Source: a virus. Taken from it: a stretch of 59,566 nucleotides of DNA. The notes under the pieces were generated by a model that was given only the letters and a program-made list of their open reading frames with translations, ran no database searches and was not told where the DNA came from. Numbering within the stretch: position 1 is the first letter of the stretch; the number at the start of each line of letters is the position of its first letter. Location: positions 1-59,566 of the IMG/VR virus record IMGVR_UViG_3300033999_000053, one strand, 5' to 3'. The translations under genes were made by a program, and so were the position numbers. This document shows positions 48,616 through 55,892 of the stretch, piece by piece.

Positions 48616-49407
48616 TTATTTAAAATTATAATTAGTAAAAGTCTCACTAACAATTCTATATTTAATAGTATCTATACACATTCCTAAAATTCTAGAAGCT
48701 TTTAAAGCGGATTCATATTCAATTCCATCAATTATTACGGATCTATTTCTAAAACTTGTACCTTTAGTTATATTTTTACATTTTTTAACTTCTTTAGGTA
48801 TAACATATTGATAATTCTTAAAATTATCATTTGCTAATCTTTTTTGAATTGTATTATATTTAATATTAATAATTTCAGAAGCTTCTTTTATAGAATTATA
48901 AACTATATTATCTATAATTATTTTAGTATTTTTATATTCTAAAGTAGATTTATCTCTATTTTTAGCAGCTTTAGATAATTTGTTTTTATGATCTTCTGTA
49001 AATATTTTTCCTTGTTGACTTTCTCTAATATGTTTAGCATGTTCACTACTTTTTCTTACACATTTCATAGATTTACTAATCTTTAATTTAGTTTCTTCTA
49101 AATGTTTATAGCCTTCTATACTGCCTGCAATTTTTAAAATATTATATTCAGGTTTCAATGTGTCTAAGTAATATTGTTCTCTTGCAAGTAATTCTTCAGT
49201 TGTACATTCTTTAGATAACTGCTCTAAAATCTCAAATATAAAATTATCTTGTCCATATTTATTTCAAGAATTTTGTAAATGTTGATTAGGATGTCTATTA
49301 TTTCTTAATCGAGAAATATGACCACCTTTTCTTAATTTTATATTTTTAGAACTACCTATATAACATTTGTTATTTATATTATTTCTAATACAATAAATCC
49401 CTTTCAT
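48616..49407 (-). CDS. GIY-YIG homing endonuclease with DNA-binding repeats, 263 aa
   Basis: I start at ATG 49407 (MKGIYCIRNN), two nt after the previous stop; it ends at TAA 48616. GIY is followed by KCYIGSSKNIKLRKGGH and NKYGQDNFIFEIL with TGA-Trp before NKYG, the full GIY-YIG catalytic pattern. After it come HIRESQQGKIFTEDHKNKLS (a NUMOD3-like block) and two repeats of the type IIIDNIVYNSIKEASEI and VIIDGIEYESALKASRI (NUMOD1-like DNA-binding helices). Such enzymes nick or cut target sites to spread their own gene. It seems free-standing between intact genes. Confidence 0.85.
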
Positions 49408-49408
49408 A

Positions 49409-49615
49409 TTATAACTTCTGAAGATCCTTTGTATTTCATATTGCCTCTTGCAATTCTCCATCTTTTGTAAATCATCTACATAATATACCCTGAAAATAGG
49501 GGTTTTCTTTAAAATATCTAGTTACTTTCTTAACTACCAACATAGTTGGTTTATTTGGCATATCCTTTTTTAATGTAACCAGATCTCCTGGCAAAAAATA
49601 AACTTTGTCTTCCAT
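49409..49615 (-). CDS. DUF2158-like small protein, 68 aa
   Basis: Hidden under the standard code by two TGA codons. ATG 49615 overlaps the preceding stop (TAATG) and the gene ends at TAA 49409. The patterns PGDLVTLKKDMPNKPTMLVV and CRWFTKDGELQEAIW match the small DUF2158/YodC type (GDxVxLKSGGPxMTV, then CxWF). The function of that family is not known. The endonuclease gene begins two nt after it. Confidence 0.65.
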
Positions 49616-50169
49616 TACTTTATCCCCATCCTTATCTTTAAATCATTATTTATAATAGCTATAATCTGCGGCTCAGAAGTTACTAGATAACCTAGATTCA
49701 TAAAAGGGAGTGGATACACTGTTCTAGAATCATAGTACACATCATCTCCTATTTTTATATATTTAACATCTGGGCCAATTTCCACTACTTTAGCACAAGC
49801 AACTAGTTCTTTAGCTTGATCTATCTCTCCTGTATCAGTATTAAAGTATTTTCCATTTGGTTCTATAAAAATACCAGTATCAGTTACTACTTTTACATAA
49901 GGATTAGATGGATAAGGCATCAGAATTAACCTATTTCCATTAGGAATTAGTTCTAGTCCTTCTAATCTTGCTTCAATTTCTTTTTGTTTTGCTAAGTGTG
50001 CTTCTTTTAATTTTTGTGCTAGCTCTTCAGCTTTCTTTTCTTCTTCTAATTTTCTAGCTTCAGCAGCTATTGGGTTAGTAGGAACTACTATATTTTTTGA
50101 CATATTCCATTTACCCCTAAGTTGGTCTAATTCATTTCCCATAATTTCATTATCATTAATTGTTTTCAT
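49615..50169 (-). CDS. GroES-like co-chaperonin candidate, 184 aa
   Basis: ATG 50169 to TAA 49615. A charged helical N-terminal part (EARKLEEEKKAEELAQKL) is followed by a beta-rich domain of about 100 residues with LILMPYPSN, CAKVVEIGPDVKYIKIGDDV and YLVTSEPQIIAII. The GPDVKYIKIGDDV stretch and the terminal strand resemble the GroES fold (VKVGD, then YLIL-x-EEDILA). If correct it would help the host GroEL fold phage proteins. Moderate confidence; the family call is by pattern only. Confidence 0.55.
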   Translation of the reverse strand: MKTINDNEIMGNELDQLRGKWNMSKNIVVPTNPIAAEARKLEEEKKAEELAQKLKEAHLAKQKEIEARLEGLELIPNGNRLILMPYPSNPYVKVVTDTGIFIEPNGKYFNTDTGEIDQAKELVACAKVVEIGPDVKYIKIGDDVYYDSRTVYPLPFMNLGYLVTSEPQIIAIINNDLKIRMGIK

Positions 50170-50216
50170 TATTAAAATATCTATTTTTTCTTACCTGAGT
50201 ATAATGTTTATAACAT

Positions 50217-50489
50217 TTACCACTTTTTCAATGGGCAATGAGCCTCAGGTACTCTTGTTTTTGCCATAATGCGGCAGTTACAACCATTTATATAACCATC
50301 TATCTGTATAAGAGATAATTCTCCTGTTTTTGGATTTATCCATTTATGTTTATCACATATCTCTCCTAGTATTCTATCTTTGGTTAATAATTTGCATTCT
50401 CTACAAATCTTTATTCTTTCATTAAAGAGTTCTTGCTCTTGATTCAGCAACTCTTTGATGTGTCCAGATATTATTTGATCCAGCTCCAT
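50217..50489 (-). CDS. Cys-rich zinc-binding small protein, 90 aa
   Basis: ATG 50489 to TAA 50217, overlapping the nuclease gene by 19 nt. Cys pattern: CRECK, GEICDKH, GCNCR and HCPLKKW. The CPLxKW end and CxxC pairs are typical of a small zinc-ribbon-like family found in many phages. Function unknown. It may be a partner of the nuclease encoded just upstream. Confidence 0.65.
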   Translation of the reverse strand: MELDQIISGHIKELLNQEQELFNERIKICRECKLLTKDRILGEICDKHKWINPKTGELSLIQIDGYINGCNCRIMAKTRVPEAHCPLKKW

Positions 50490-51397
50490 TGTTTATTCCT
50501 CCTTTTATAATCCTCATATGCTATTTCTTTTTTGTAAAAAGAAAGCATTCTTTCTACATCATCTTTTCTATACTCACATTTATAAACTGTTTTGTTGTCA
50601 TTATGATCATGATGCAATAAATACAATCCTGTAACTTTTAAATTAGGATTATTTTTTTCTATAATCCAAGCATAAGTAGATAACTGAAGTTCATAATGAT
50701 AGTAATTTACATCATCTAAATGATTTAAAGGATAAAGCATCTTTTCACTTTTCTTCTTTTTTCTATCAAAGTAAGATTTAGTCTTTATCTCTTTATTAGT
50801 TTTGTAATCTACTATTGACACTTCATTGCCATGCACTATAACAAGATCAGCTTGTCCTGCTATTTTAAGCAGCCCATCATCTGATATCCTACTAAGTAAT
50901 AACTCTGGCAATACATAATAACCTTCTTTAATTTTATTAGAAGTATCTACTATAAACTTGTCTGAAAGCTCTGGAATATCATACTCTTTTAGTGCGGAAT
51001 AGTCATATGCTAAAGTTTTTAATTCGTAGTCTTTATGAATTTTTGTTCCTCTGTCACAAGCTTTTTCCCTGTTATCTTCCCACTCTAATAGTATTCTATT
51101 GACCTCACTATCAAATATATTTCTATCAATATTTAATTCATCAATTATATTCTCATCAAATATTTTATCCTCTAATAGTTTAGGTTTAATTTGTTTAAAA
51201 GTATCACCATCAAGTATATTTTCTAAAGCTTTGTATCTACTCCAAAAATATTCATCAAAAACAGAAAATTTATGAATCAAAGTTGTTACCGATATACACT
51301 TTTGAAGATCTCCTTTAGTCCAATATGTATGATTTTCATCATTATAACTTACTTCATCATTCTCTTTATCTACTTGAAGTTTTTCAAATTCTAACAT
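50471..51397 (-). CDS. PD-(D/E)XK nuclease (Cas4/RecB-like), 308 aa
   Basis: ATG 51397 to TAA 50471. SVTTLIHKFSVFDEYFW near the start, RGTKIHKDYE in the middle, and then GQADLVIVHGNEVSIVDYKTNKE with the Asp and D-x-K core of the RecB/PD-(D/E)XK fold. This type usually acts as an exonuclease in recombination or DNA processing. All Trp codons are TGG. It has its own promoter-like box and palindrome upstream and a terminator after the preceding PhoH gene. Confidence 0.75.
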   Translation of the reverse strand: MLEFEKLQVDKENDEVSYNDENHTYWTKGDLQKCISVTTLIHKFSVFDEYFWSRYKALENILDGDTFKQIKPKLLEDKIFDENIIDELNIDRNIFDSEVNRILLEWEDNREKACDRGTKIHKDYELKTLAYDYSALKEYDIPELSDKFIVDTSNKIKEGYYVLPELLLSRISDDGLLKIAGQADLVIVHGNEVSIVDYKTNKEIKTKSYFDRKKKKSEKMLYPLNHLDDVNYYHYELQLSTYAWIIEKNNPNLKVTGLYLLHHDHNDNKTVYKCEYRKDDVERMLSFYKKEIAYEDYKRRNKQWSWIK

Positions 51398-51416
51398 AAT
51401 TACACTTATTTATTTC

Positions 51417-51430
51417 TACTACATGTAGTA
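51417..51430. repeat. 14-bp perfect palindrome at the start of the nuclease transcript
   Basis: TACTACATGTAGTA is self-complementary and lies just downstream of the TAATTTTG box, close to where transcription would begin. It is a good operator candidate. Confidence 0.5.
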
Positions 51431-51434
51431 CATG

Positions 51435-51442
51435 CAAAATTA
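51435..51442 (-). promoter_or_regulatory. Candidate -7 box of a Bacteroidota promoter
   Basis: TAATTTTG on the minus strand matches TAnnTTTG, the same octamer as the box at 18109. The -33 region has only a weak T-rich element. It would serve the PD-(D/E)XK nuclease and following genes. Confidence 0.45.
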
Positions 51443-51486
51443 CAACTAATTTATAGAATAAATTATAAAATAGTGTTAAAATAAAA

Positions 51487-51530
51487 ATAAGCATACTACT
51501 AATAATCTCTATTAAAAGTAATATGCTTAT
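51487..51530 (-). terminator. Intrinsic terminator after phoH
   Basis: A 14-bp stem with one wobble (ATAAGCATA paired with TATGCTTAT plus five more pairs) closes a 16-nt loop and is followed on the minus strand by TTTTTATTTT. It lies just after the PhoH stop. Confidence 0.75.
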
Positions 51531-51562
51531 ACAAAAAATTTATATTTAATTATTAGTATGTA

Positions 51563-52246
51563 CTATATCCCATTCTCTCGTAACTTTATAAGTATCTTTG
51601 GGATTATAGGATTTCTAACGCAATCTTCATCTGTAAATTCTATAGTTCCTACTAATGGATCATCCTTAAATATATCGAATATCTTTTCTAATGGAGAGTC
51701 TTCCATTTTCTTTCTATCTATTTGTTCAGTATCTCCCATTAGTATATACTTACTTTTATTACCTATTCTAGTAATTAATGTTTTAAAAGTGTGAAAAGAT
51801 AAATTCTGTACCTCATCAATAATAACAATACTATTGTCTATACTTATACCTCTAGCAAAAGCTATAGGAAGAACACTAATCAACTTTTTATCCATTAAAG
51901 ATTTAGCTGCACCTTCTCCACATAGTTTATCTATATTCCAAGTAAAACTCATAATATATGGATCTAATTTTTTAGATACATCTCCAGGTAATGCTCCCAA
52001 ATCTTCTTCTGGCACAACTGTTAAACTTTTAATAACTATAATTTGTTTATAATATCCACCAAGTAAATCAAGTGCTTTTGCTAAAGCTACATAAGTTTTT
52101 CCACTACCTGATGGCCCTTTACAGATAACTATTTCTTTTTTATCTATTAAATCAATAAAATCTTCTTGCTTTTTAGTTTTAGGTTGAAAATCTTTAACTA
52201 ATGACTCCTGATAATAACTAGGGAGTCTGTTCTTTTGTTTACCCAT
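51563..52246 (-). CDS. phoH: PhoH-family ATPase, 227 aa
   Basis: ATG 52246 to TAA 51563. Walker A GPSGSGKTY at about residue 40, Walker B IVIIDEVQNL at about 125, and a sensor motif YILMGDTEQID. These match PhoH ATPases, often found in phages, with a proposed role in RNA processing or stress. The length equals the core domain alone, with no PIN domain. Trp is TGG. It follows dam by 7 nt and is ended by a clear terminator. Confidence 0.9.
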   Translation of the reverse strand: MGKQKNRLPSYYQESLVKDFQPKTKKQEDFIDLIDKKEIVICKGPSGSGKTYVALAKALDLLGGYYKQIIVIKSLTVVPEEDLGALPGDVSKKLDPYIMSFTWNIDKLCGEGAAKSLMDKKLISVLPIAFARGISIDNSIVIIDEVQNLSFHTFKTLITRIGNKSKYILMGDTEQIDRKKMEDSPLEKIFDIFKDDPLVGTIEFTDEDCVRNPIIPKILIKLRENGI

Positions 52247-52253
52247 GTTCAGA

Positions 52254-53117
52254 TTAATTAATAGGTTTTAGATTTGTTATTAGTAACTCTGTCACACCTT
52301 TTCTTTTATCTGGGTCTGAACTTATATTTCTAGATGCATATACTTTATTTATAATAAATTTACTATAAATATCGTAAAATAGTTTATTGTCTGAATTACT
52401 TAATAAAAATTTATACCCAAGTAAATCAAGATTTATGCAGAAATCTCTAAGTCTTAACTGTTCCTCATCATTAAAAGCTTCTTTTGTGTAAGAAGTAAAT
52501 TTTGCAGTTTTACTTATCGGTTTATAAGGTGGATCTAAATAAAAGAATGTGTTATCTCCTACATATTTTATTGTTTCTTCAAAATCTATATTCAATATCT
52601 CTACTTTTTGTAAGAGTTTGCTGTCTTCAATAATTGTTTTTCTATCGCAAATCTTTGGATTCTTGTAATCACCAAAAGAACTATTGAACAATCCTTTACT
52701 ATTCACTCTATATAAACCATTAAAACATGTTTTATTTAGAAATATAAATAATGCAGAGTTCTCTAATTCTCCTAATTTCTTTGTATTATAAAGTTCTCTT
52801 TTTAATAAAAAATATTTCTTTCTATCTTCTTCAGACAAAGGTAAATATTCATTAGCTATATTCTGCAAATAATTTATTAACTCTATTGGTTTATCCCTTA
52901 CTATTTTGTAAGTATCTATTAAATCCTTATTTATATCACTAATAACAACTCTTTTTATCTCTGGATGTGTATTTAGAATAAAAAATAATGTGGCTCCGCC
53001 ACCAACAAATGGTTCTATGTAAGTAATATCTTTAAAATCTTTGGGTAAAAATCTTTCTATTTCAGAAAGTAGTTGAGTTTTTCCTCCTACCCATTTAATA
53101 AATGGTTTTCCATTCAT
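52254..53117 (-). CDS. dam: DNA adenine methyltransferase (Dam type), 287 aa
   Basis: ATG 53117 to TAA 52254. KPFIKWVGGKTQLL binds S-adenosylmethionine, TYIEPFVGGGATLFF is the second block, and FFYLDPPYKPI is the catalytic DPPY. The order is that of N6-adenine enzymes of the Dam type (alpha class). It probably protects phage DNA from host restriction or marks DNA for replication. Trp is TGG. A strong inverted repeat lies upstream. Confidence 0.93.
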   Translation of the reverse strand: MNGKPFIKWVGGKTQLLSEIERFLPKDFKDITYIEPFVGGGATLFFILNTHPEIKRVVISDINKDLIDTYKIVRDKPIELINYLQNIANEYLPLSEEDRKKYFLLKRELYNTKKLGELENSALFIFLNKTCFNGLYRVNSKGLFNSSFGDYKNPKICDRKTIIEDSKLLQKVEILNIDFEETIKYVGDNTFFYLDPPYKPISKTAKFTSYTKEAFNDEEQLRLRDFCINLDLLGYKFLLSNSDNKLFYDIYSKFIINKVYASRNISSDPDKRKGVTELLITNLKPIN

Positions 53118-53135
53118 AAATATTCTTTATTTAAT

Positions 53136-53167
53136 AATATAACCTGCTGTCTCTAGCAGGTTATATT
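53136..53167 (-). terminator. 13-bp perfect inverted repeat upstream of dam
   Basis: AATATAACCTGCT and its complement enclose a 6-nt loop (GTCTCT on the plus strand). The minus strand after it is A/T-rich but without a clean T run. It may end the small HTH gene or act as a leader hairpin of dam. Confidence 0.55.
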
Positions 53168-53250
53168 GACTAAGTCATTGATTAATATGAATACAATCAC
53201 TTCCTAGAGATATATATATAAATCTCTCTCTTTTTCATATATCATACTGA

Positions 53251-53436
53251 CTATTGTGTAAAACTATTTTTATATAAAATTCTCCATTCTTCAGTATCTC
53301 CAGCAAGTTCTGGACAATTCTCTAAAAGAACCTCTCTAATCTTTTTATTAGAAGGATTTCCTAATTTTAGTCTTATTTCTTTATAAGAATATCCTTCTTT
53401 TCTTAGTTCTATTATTCTTAAATCAAGTTCTAGCAT
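53251..53436 (-). CDS. Small HTH-like DNA-binding protein, 61 aa
   Basis: ATG 53436 to TAG 53251. ELRKEGYSYKEIRLKLGNPSNKKIREVL has the look of a helix-turn-helix as in resolvase or sigma region 4 domains. Short, with no other domain. It lies between the tRNA and dam, so it may be a local regulator. Confidence 0.55.
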   Translation of the reverse strand: MLELDLRIIELRKEGYSYKEIRLKLGNPSNKKIREVLLENCPELAGDTEEWRILYKNSFTQ

Positions 53437-53521
53437 GTTAATTATTTCTAAATACTATAGATATTCTTTTAATCTGTTTCATGCGCCTTCTAAGGGATTC
53501 AAACCCCTATAGGTGGTTTTG

Positions 53522-54141
53522 CTTACTACTATAACTTTCGTTACCATTATTAAATATAATGTTTGTAGTCTGGAGTACATCTTTACCATATCATATAGAC
53601 TTAGGTAGAGGATTATCTACTCTCTACGGGCCAGACTATTCTGTTCCCTCGATGTTGTCATCAGCATTACCTGTTAAGAGTTCATCGATATCATCCTCTC
53701 CATTTATAATGTTTCCATTATAAAGCTCCATTAAACTAAAATTATTTTTAAATTGCTCTATAACCTTTATGGATATAGTATTTTTATATTTAGATAAGAA
53801 TGTTATTGGAATAATATATATATCCTTTGTTTCAATGTCAATACCTATAAAGTAGTCAATTATGTCACTAGTATAAAGTGTTATCTTATATCCTGTACCA
53901 TTATGATTCACTTTTCTTATAGGTATGAACTTTTTTCCCTCTTTGTTGCTTTGGACTGTTTTTATTTGTAATTTTAAATAAATATTGTTCTTTTCAACAA
54001 TCATATCTACTTTTCCATTTTCCATTGAAGGCTTAAAAACATTGAAACCATTTCTAATAAATATTTCCTCTGTTATTAAACTTCCATAATATCCTTTCTC
54101 TATTGCTCCCAATTTCATTTTAATAATTTTAGTTTTTATTA
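53522..54141 (-). other. Group I intron of about 620 nt in the suppressor tRNA
   Basis: Boundaries were set by restoring the tRNA fold: the 5' exon ends in T and the intron ends in G, the group I rule. After the endonuclease stop comes a compact structured core: an 8-bp pair TAGTCTGG/CCAGACTA (53631-53638 with 53566-53573), an R-like element CAGACTAC and an S-like element GTTATAGTAG that can form P7, and a GNRA-type hairpin GTAAC-GAAA-GTTAT. The P1 pairing was not pinned down by eye. Splicing is expected to be self-catalysed. Confidence 0.8.
53636..54118 (-). CDS. PD-(D/E)XK homing endonuclease inside the tRNA intron, 160 aa
   Basis: Start chosen at ATG 54118 (MKLGAIEKGYYGSLITEEIF), inside the intron; an upstream ATG at 54160 lies in the exon and would add 14 residues. 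Ends at TAG 53636, which is part of a core stem. GKVDMIVEKNNIYLKLQIKT gives Asp then Q-x-K, the variant of PD-(D/E)XK seen in I-Ssp6803I, a homing enzyme found in a tRNA-fMet group I intron of a cyanobacterium. The size also fits that family. It would cut intron-less tRNA genes and spread the intron. Confidence 0.75.
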   Translation of the reverse strand: MKLGAIEKGYYGSLITEEIFIRNGFNVFKPSMENGKVDMIVEKNNIYLKLQIKTVQSNKEGKKFIPIRKVNHNGTGYKITLYTSDIIDYFIGIDIETKDIYIIPITFLSKYKNTISIKVIEQFKNNFSLMELYNGNIINGEDDIDELLTGNADDNIEGTE

Positions 54142-54179
54142 AAGACCACTGTGTTGTCATTACACCAAGAAGGCATATT

Positions 54180-54206
54180 ATAAAGGGACTATAAAAGCCC
54201 CTTTAT
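54180..54206 (-). terminator. Hairpin between the 68-aa gene and the tRNA
   Basis: ATAAAGGG/CCCTTTAT, 8 bp with an 11-nt loop, ending six bases before the tRNA. It may terminate the upstream gene or mark the tRNA 5' processing region. Confidence 0.5.
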
Positions 54207-54395
54207 TTCTTCTAAATAATCTTTAAGTTTATTGACGGATCCATAATAATATCTTCTATCAATTTCTGGATCAGAAAATATTTCAAAACTGGAACCATCC
54301 AATTCATCTAACCTCACAAACCAGTTACCATTTTGAAACTCATTTTCAGATATTTCTTTGAAATTGAACTCATTTAATATATCTCTAATTACCAT
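54189..54395 (-). CDS. Small protein, 68 aa, unknown
   Basis: ATG 54395 to TAG 54189. A compact alpha/beta pattern: FKEISENEFQNGNWFVRLDEL, then YYYGSVNKLKDYLEEI. A TAACTTTG box (54400-54407) right upstream could serve as a promoter for a near-leaderless mRNA. The stop is inside the terminator-like hairpin. Function unknown. Confidence 0.55.
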   Translation of the reverse strand: MVIRDILNEFNFKEISENEFQNGNWFVRLDELDGSSFEIFSDPEIDRRYYYGSVNKLKDYLEEIKGLL

Positions 54396-54480
54396 ATTAC
54401 AAAGTTATGAAATTTATTTTTATTAATTTATTAAAATAATATTTTTAATAAAATAATTAATTAACTATACCCTTATTTGA

Positions 54481-54663
54481 CTACTTAAAAAATACTTTAT
54501 TAATCATAACCAATTCTTCAGGTTCAGAGTCATCACAGTATTCAAATATATCAATTCCATCTCTAGTTTCAACAGTTAAGCATCTTTTACCTTCTATTTT
54601 TGGAGGCACTCCTAAAGATACAGGATGATATATATATATTTTTCTAGTCGATACCAAGTTCAT
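54481..54663 (-). CDS. Small protein, 60 aa, unknown
   Basis: ATG 54663 to TAG 54481; overlaps the gene before it by 20 nt. Basic N terminus (MNLVSTRKIYIYHPV), acidic C-terminal part (FEYCDDSEPEELV). Followed by about 85 bases of A/T-only sequence with an imperfect inverted repeat and no gene. Confidence 0.5.
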   Translation of the reverse strand: MNLVSTRKIYIYHPVSLGVPPKIEGKRCLTVETRDGIDIFEYCDDSEPEELVMINKVFFK

Positions 54664-54892
54664 TTTTAATCTCCTTTATCATTTGATCTAAAACTATTCT
54701 TTCTATTTCGTCTATTGCTTTATCAAGGAATCCATAAGAAGCCATTAGTTCTACATCTACAATAGTTTCTACATTCTTTTTTACTTTGTATTCTATGTAT
54801 ATAATATTATCTATTCTTTCATACACTCTTTCTAATTTATACTGACTATCAAATATTAAATTCAGTACGTCTAAAAAATTCTTTAATTTCAT
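54644..54892 (-). CDS. Small protein, 82 aa, unknown
   Basis: ATG 54892 to TAG 54644. Helical, with LDVLNLIFDSQYKLERVYERI and an end helix IDEIERIVLDQMIKEIKNEL. The start overlaps the end of the 52-residue gene. Tight overlap with neighbours on both sides supports that it is real. Confidence 0.55.
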   Translation of the reverse strand: MKLKNFLDVLNLIFDSQYKLERVYERIDNIIYIEYKVKKNVETIVDVELMASYGFLDKAIDEIERIVLDQMIKEIKNELGID

Positions 54893-55041
54893 TGTTTATA
54901 CATTGTTATTGTTAATATTAATTCATTTTCATCACCAAATATAGAATATTCTATTCTATCTTCTGATTCTGACTTTGTGTATCTAAATTCTGCCTCAGCT
55001 AATTCAGATATATACTTAGATAATAGTTCTATATCATTCAT
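54883..55041 (-). CDS. Small protein, 52 aa, unknown
   Basis: ATG 55041 overlaps the stop of the gene before it (TAATG). It reads M-N-D-I-E-L-L-S-K and later DRIEYSIFGDENELILTI. If TGA is Trp it ends at TAA 54883; if TGA stops here it ends two codons earlier, overlapping the next ATG as ATGA. Confidence 0.5.
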
Positions 55042-55313
55042 TACTCTAGTAATTTATTAACTGTGGTAAGATATATCTTTAATAGTTCTAATTTATCTGC
55101 TTTTACAACTGTTTTATACTCTGGAGGTACTATATACTCTGGAGCAGGTGTCCAATCTGTTTCAAAATGAGGTCTAATTTCCTCCTTCTCTTTTTCTTCT
55201 AGTATTTCAGCTTCAAGCTTTTCACTGTAACTTTTCAAAAACAATTCTAGTTTGTTAGATATATTTCTAACTACTGATTCTAAGTTGTCAATTCTCTTAT
55301 TAACATCTTCCAT
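55041..55313 (-). CDS. Coiled-coil protein, 90 aa, first gene of the leftward unit
   Basis: ATG 55313 to TAA 55041. Residues 1-50 form a coiled coil (VNKRIDNLESVVRNISNKLE; LEAEILEEKEKEEI), followed by a Pro-rich linker (TPAPEYIVPPEYK) and a helical end. It is the first gene left of the divergent control region and has a 5' leader with a 12-bp inverted repeat. Confidence 0.6.
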   Translation of the reverse strand: MEDVNKRIDNLESVVRNISNKLELFLKSYSEKLEAEILEEKEKEEIRPHFETDWTPAPEYIVPPEYKTVVKADKLELLKIYLTTVNKLLE

Positions 55314-55357
55314 AAATTCATATTTTAAATTGATTATAATATATCTTAAATAGTATT

Positions 55358-55389
55358 AAATTAAGTTAACAAATTATTTAACTTAATTT
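55358..55389. repeat. 12-bp perfect inverted repeat in the leftward leader
   Basis: AAATTAAGTTAA and TTAACTTAATTT are separated by 8 bases. It lies between the promoter box and the start of the 90-residue gene. Operator or transcript hairpin. Confidence 0.6.
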
Positions 55390-55417
55390 TTAACATCTAT
55401 AATATTCTAATTGTGTA

Positions 55418-55425
55418 CAAAAATA
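55418..55425 (-). promoter_or_regulatory. Candidate -7 box for the leftward unit
   Basis: TATTTTTG on the minus strand fits TAnnTTTG; no good -33 TTTG is present. It would give a leader of about 95 nt containing the 12-bp inverted repeat. Confidence 0.35.
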
Positions 55426-55673
55426 TAAACTTGTTTTTATGTAAAATACTAATTATAAATATTTTTAATATCTAAGTTTCTTATTAATATAGAACACAAT
55501 AATTAGTATATAAAAAATTATTTATGTACTTTTAAGATGATCAAACTACTCTGTAACTCATAGATAAAATTTCTTGAAAAAATGCAATTTATGAATTAGT
55601 ATTGTATATATTATATTATATATACATAATAGTAGTATATAATAGTAATATTGTATATTTATATATGTAAATT

Positions 55674-55850
55674 ATTAGTATATAATATAGAAGATACTTT
55701 ATAGTATATATTTTTAATATTAGTATATAATATATTACTTATATTCTTTTTATAATCATTTCTTTATAATAGAATAAGTATAATGTCTTAATATATTAGT
55801 ATATAATATAGAAAGTATAATATATTCTGAATTTATTAGTATATAATATA
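55674..55850. repeat. Four perfect copies of the 16-mer ATTAGTATATAATATA
   Basis: Copies at 55674-55689, 55719-55734, 55795-55810 and 55835-55850, all in the same direction, with spacing of 45, 76 and 40 bases. Partial copies lie at about 55502 and 55631. The core includes TATAAT. They could be iterons of an origin, or a set of promoters or activator sites. Confidence 0.8.
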
Positions 55851-55892
55851 CCTTATATACATTTCGTATTATATATTATATTGTGAGAATCG

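Larger units (their letters stand above)
53484..54174 (-). tRNA. tRNA-Trp with anticodon UCA (UGA suppressor), split by a group I intron
   Basis: Exons 54142-54174 and 53484-53521 join into a 71-nt tRNA. Acceptor stem GCCTTCT/AGAAGGC (7 bp, all paired); D stem GTGT/ACAC; anticodon stem GTGGT/ACCAC; anticodon loop CTTCAAA; T stem AGGGG/CCCTT with loop TTTGAAT; discriminator G, as in bacterial tRNA-Trp. CCA is not encoded. The loop differs from the normal Trp loop CTCCAAA by one base, giving anticodon UCA, which reads UGA (and probably UGG). The intron lies between U34 and C35. This explains why TGA is a sense codon here. Usual tRNA finders may miss it because of the 620-nt intron. Confidence 0.88.

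Noticed and set aside
53560-53640. A separate second tRNA formed by TAGTCTGG/CCAGACTA
   Set aside because: No T arm or anticodon arm fits; the stem belongs to the intron core.
53636-54160. Start of the intron endonuclease at ATG 54160
   Set aside because: That ATG lies in the tRNA exon; the internal ATG 54118 begins a family-like N terminus within the intron.
1-54174. Widespread pseudogenes from TGA stops
   Set aside because: Frames resume without a shift after every TGA, often at Trp positions (for example YGRGFPQLTW), and a UCA tRNA is present; this is recoding and not decay.
1-54174. TAG-to-Gln recoding (table 15)
   Set aside because: Several genes end neatly at TAG just before the next start (for example 40918, 47277, 31137), so TAG is a stop.
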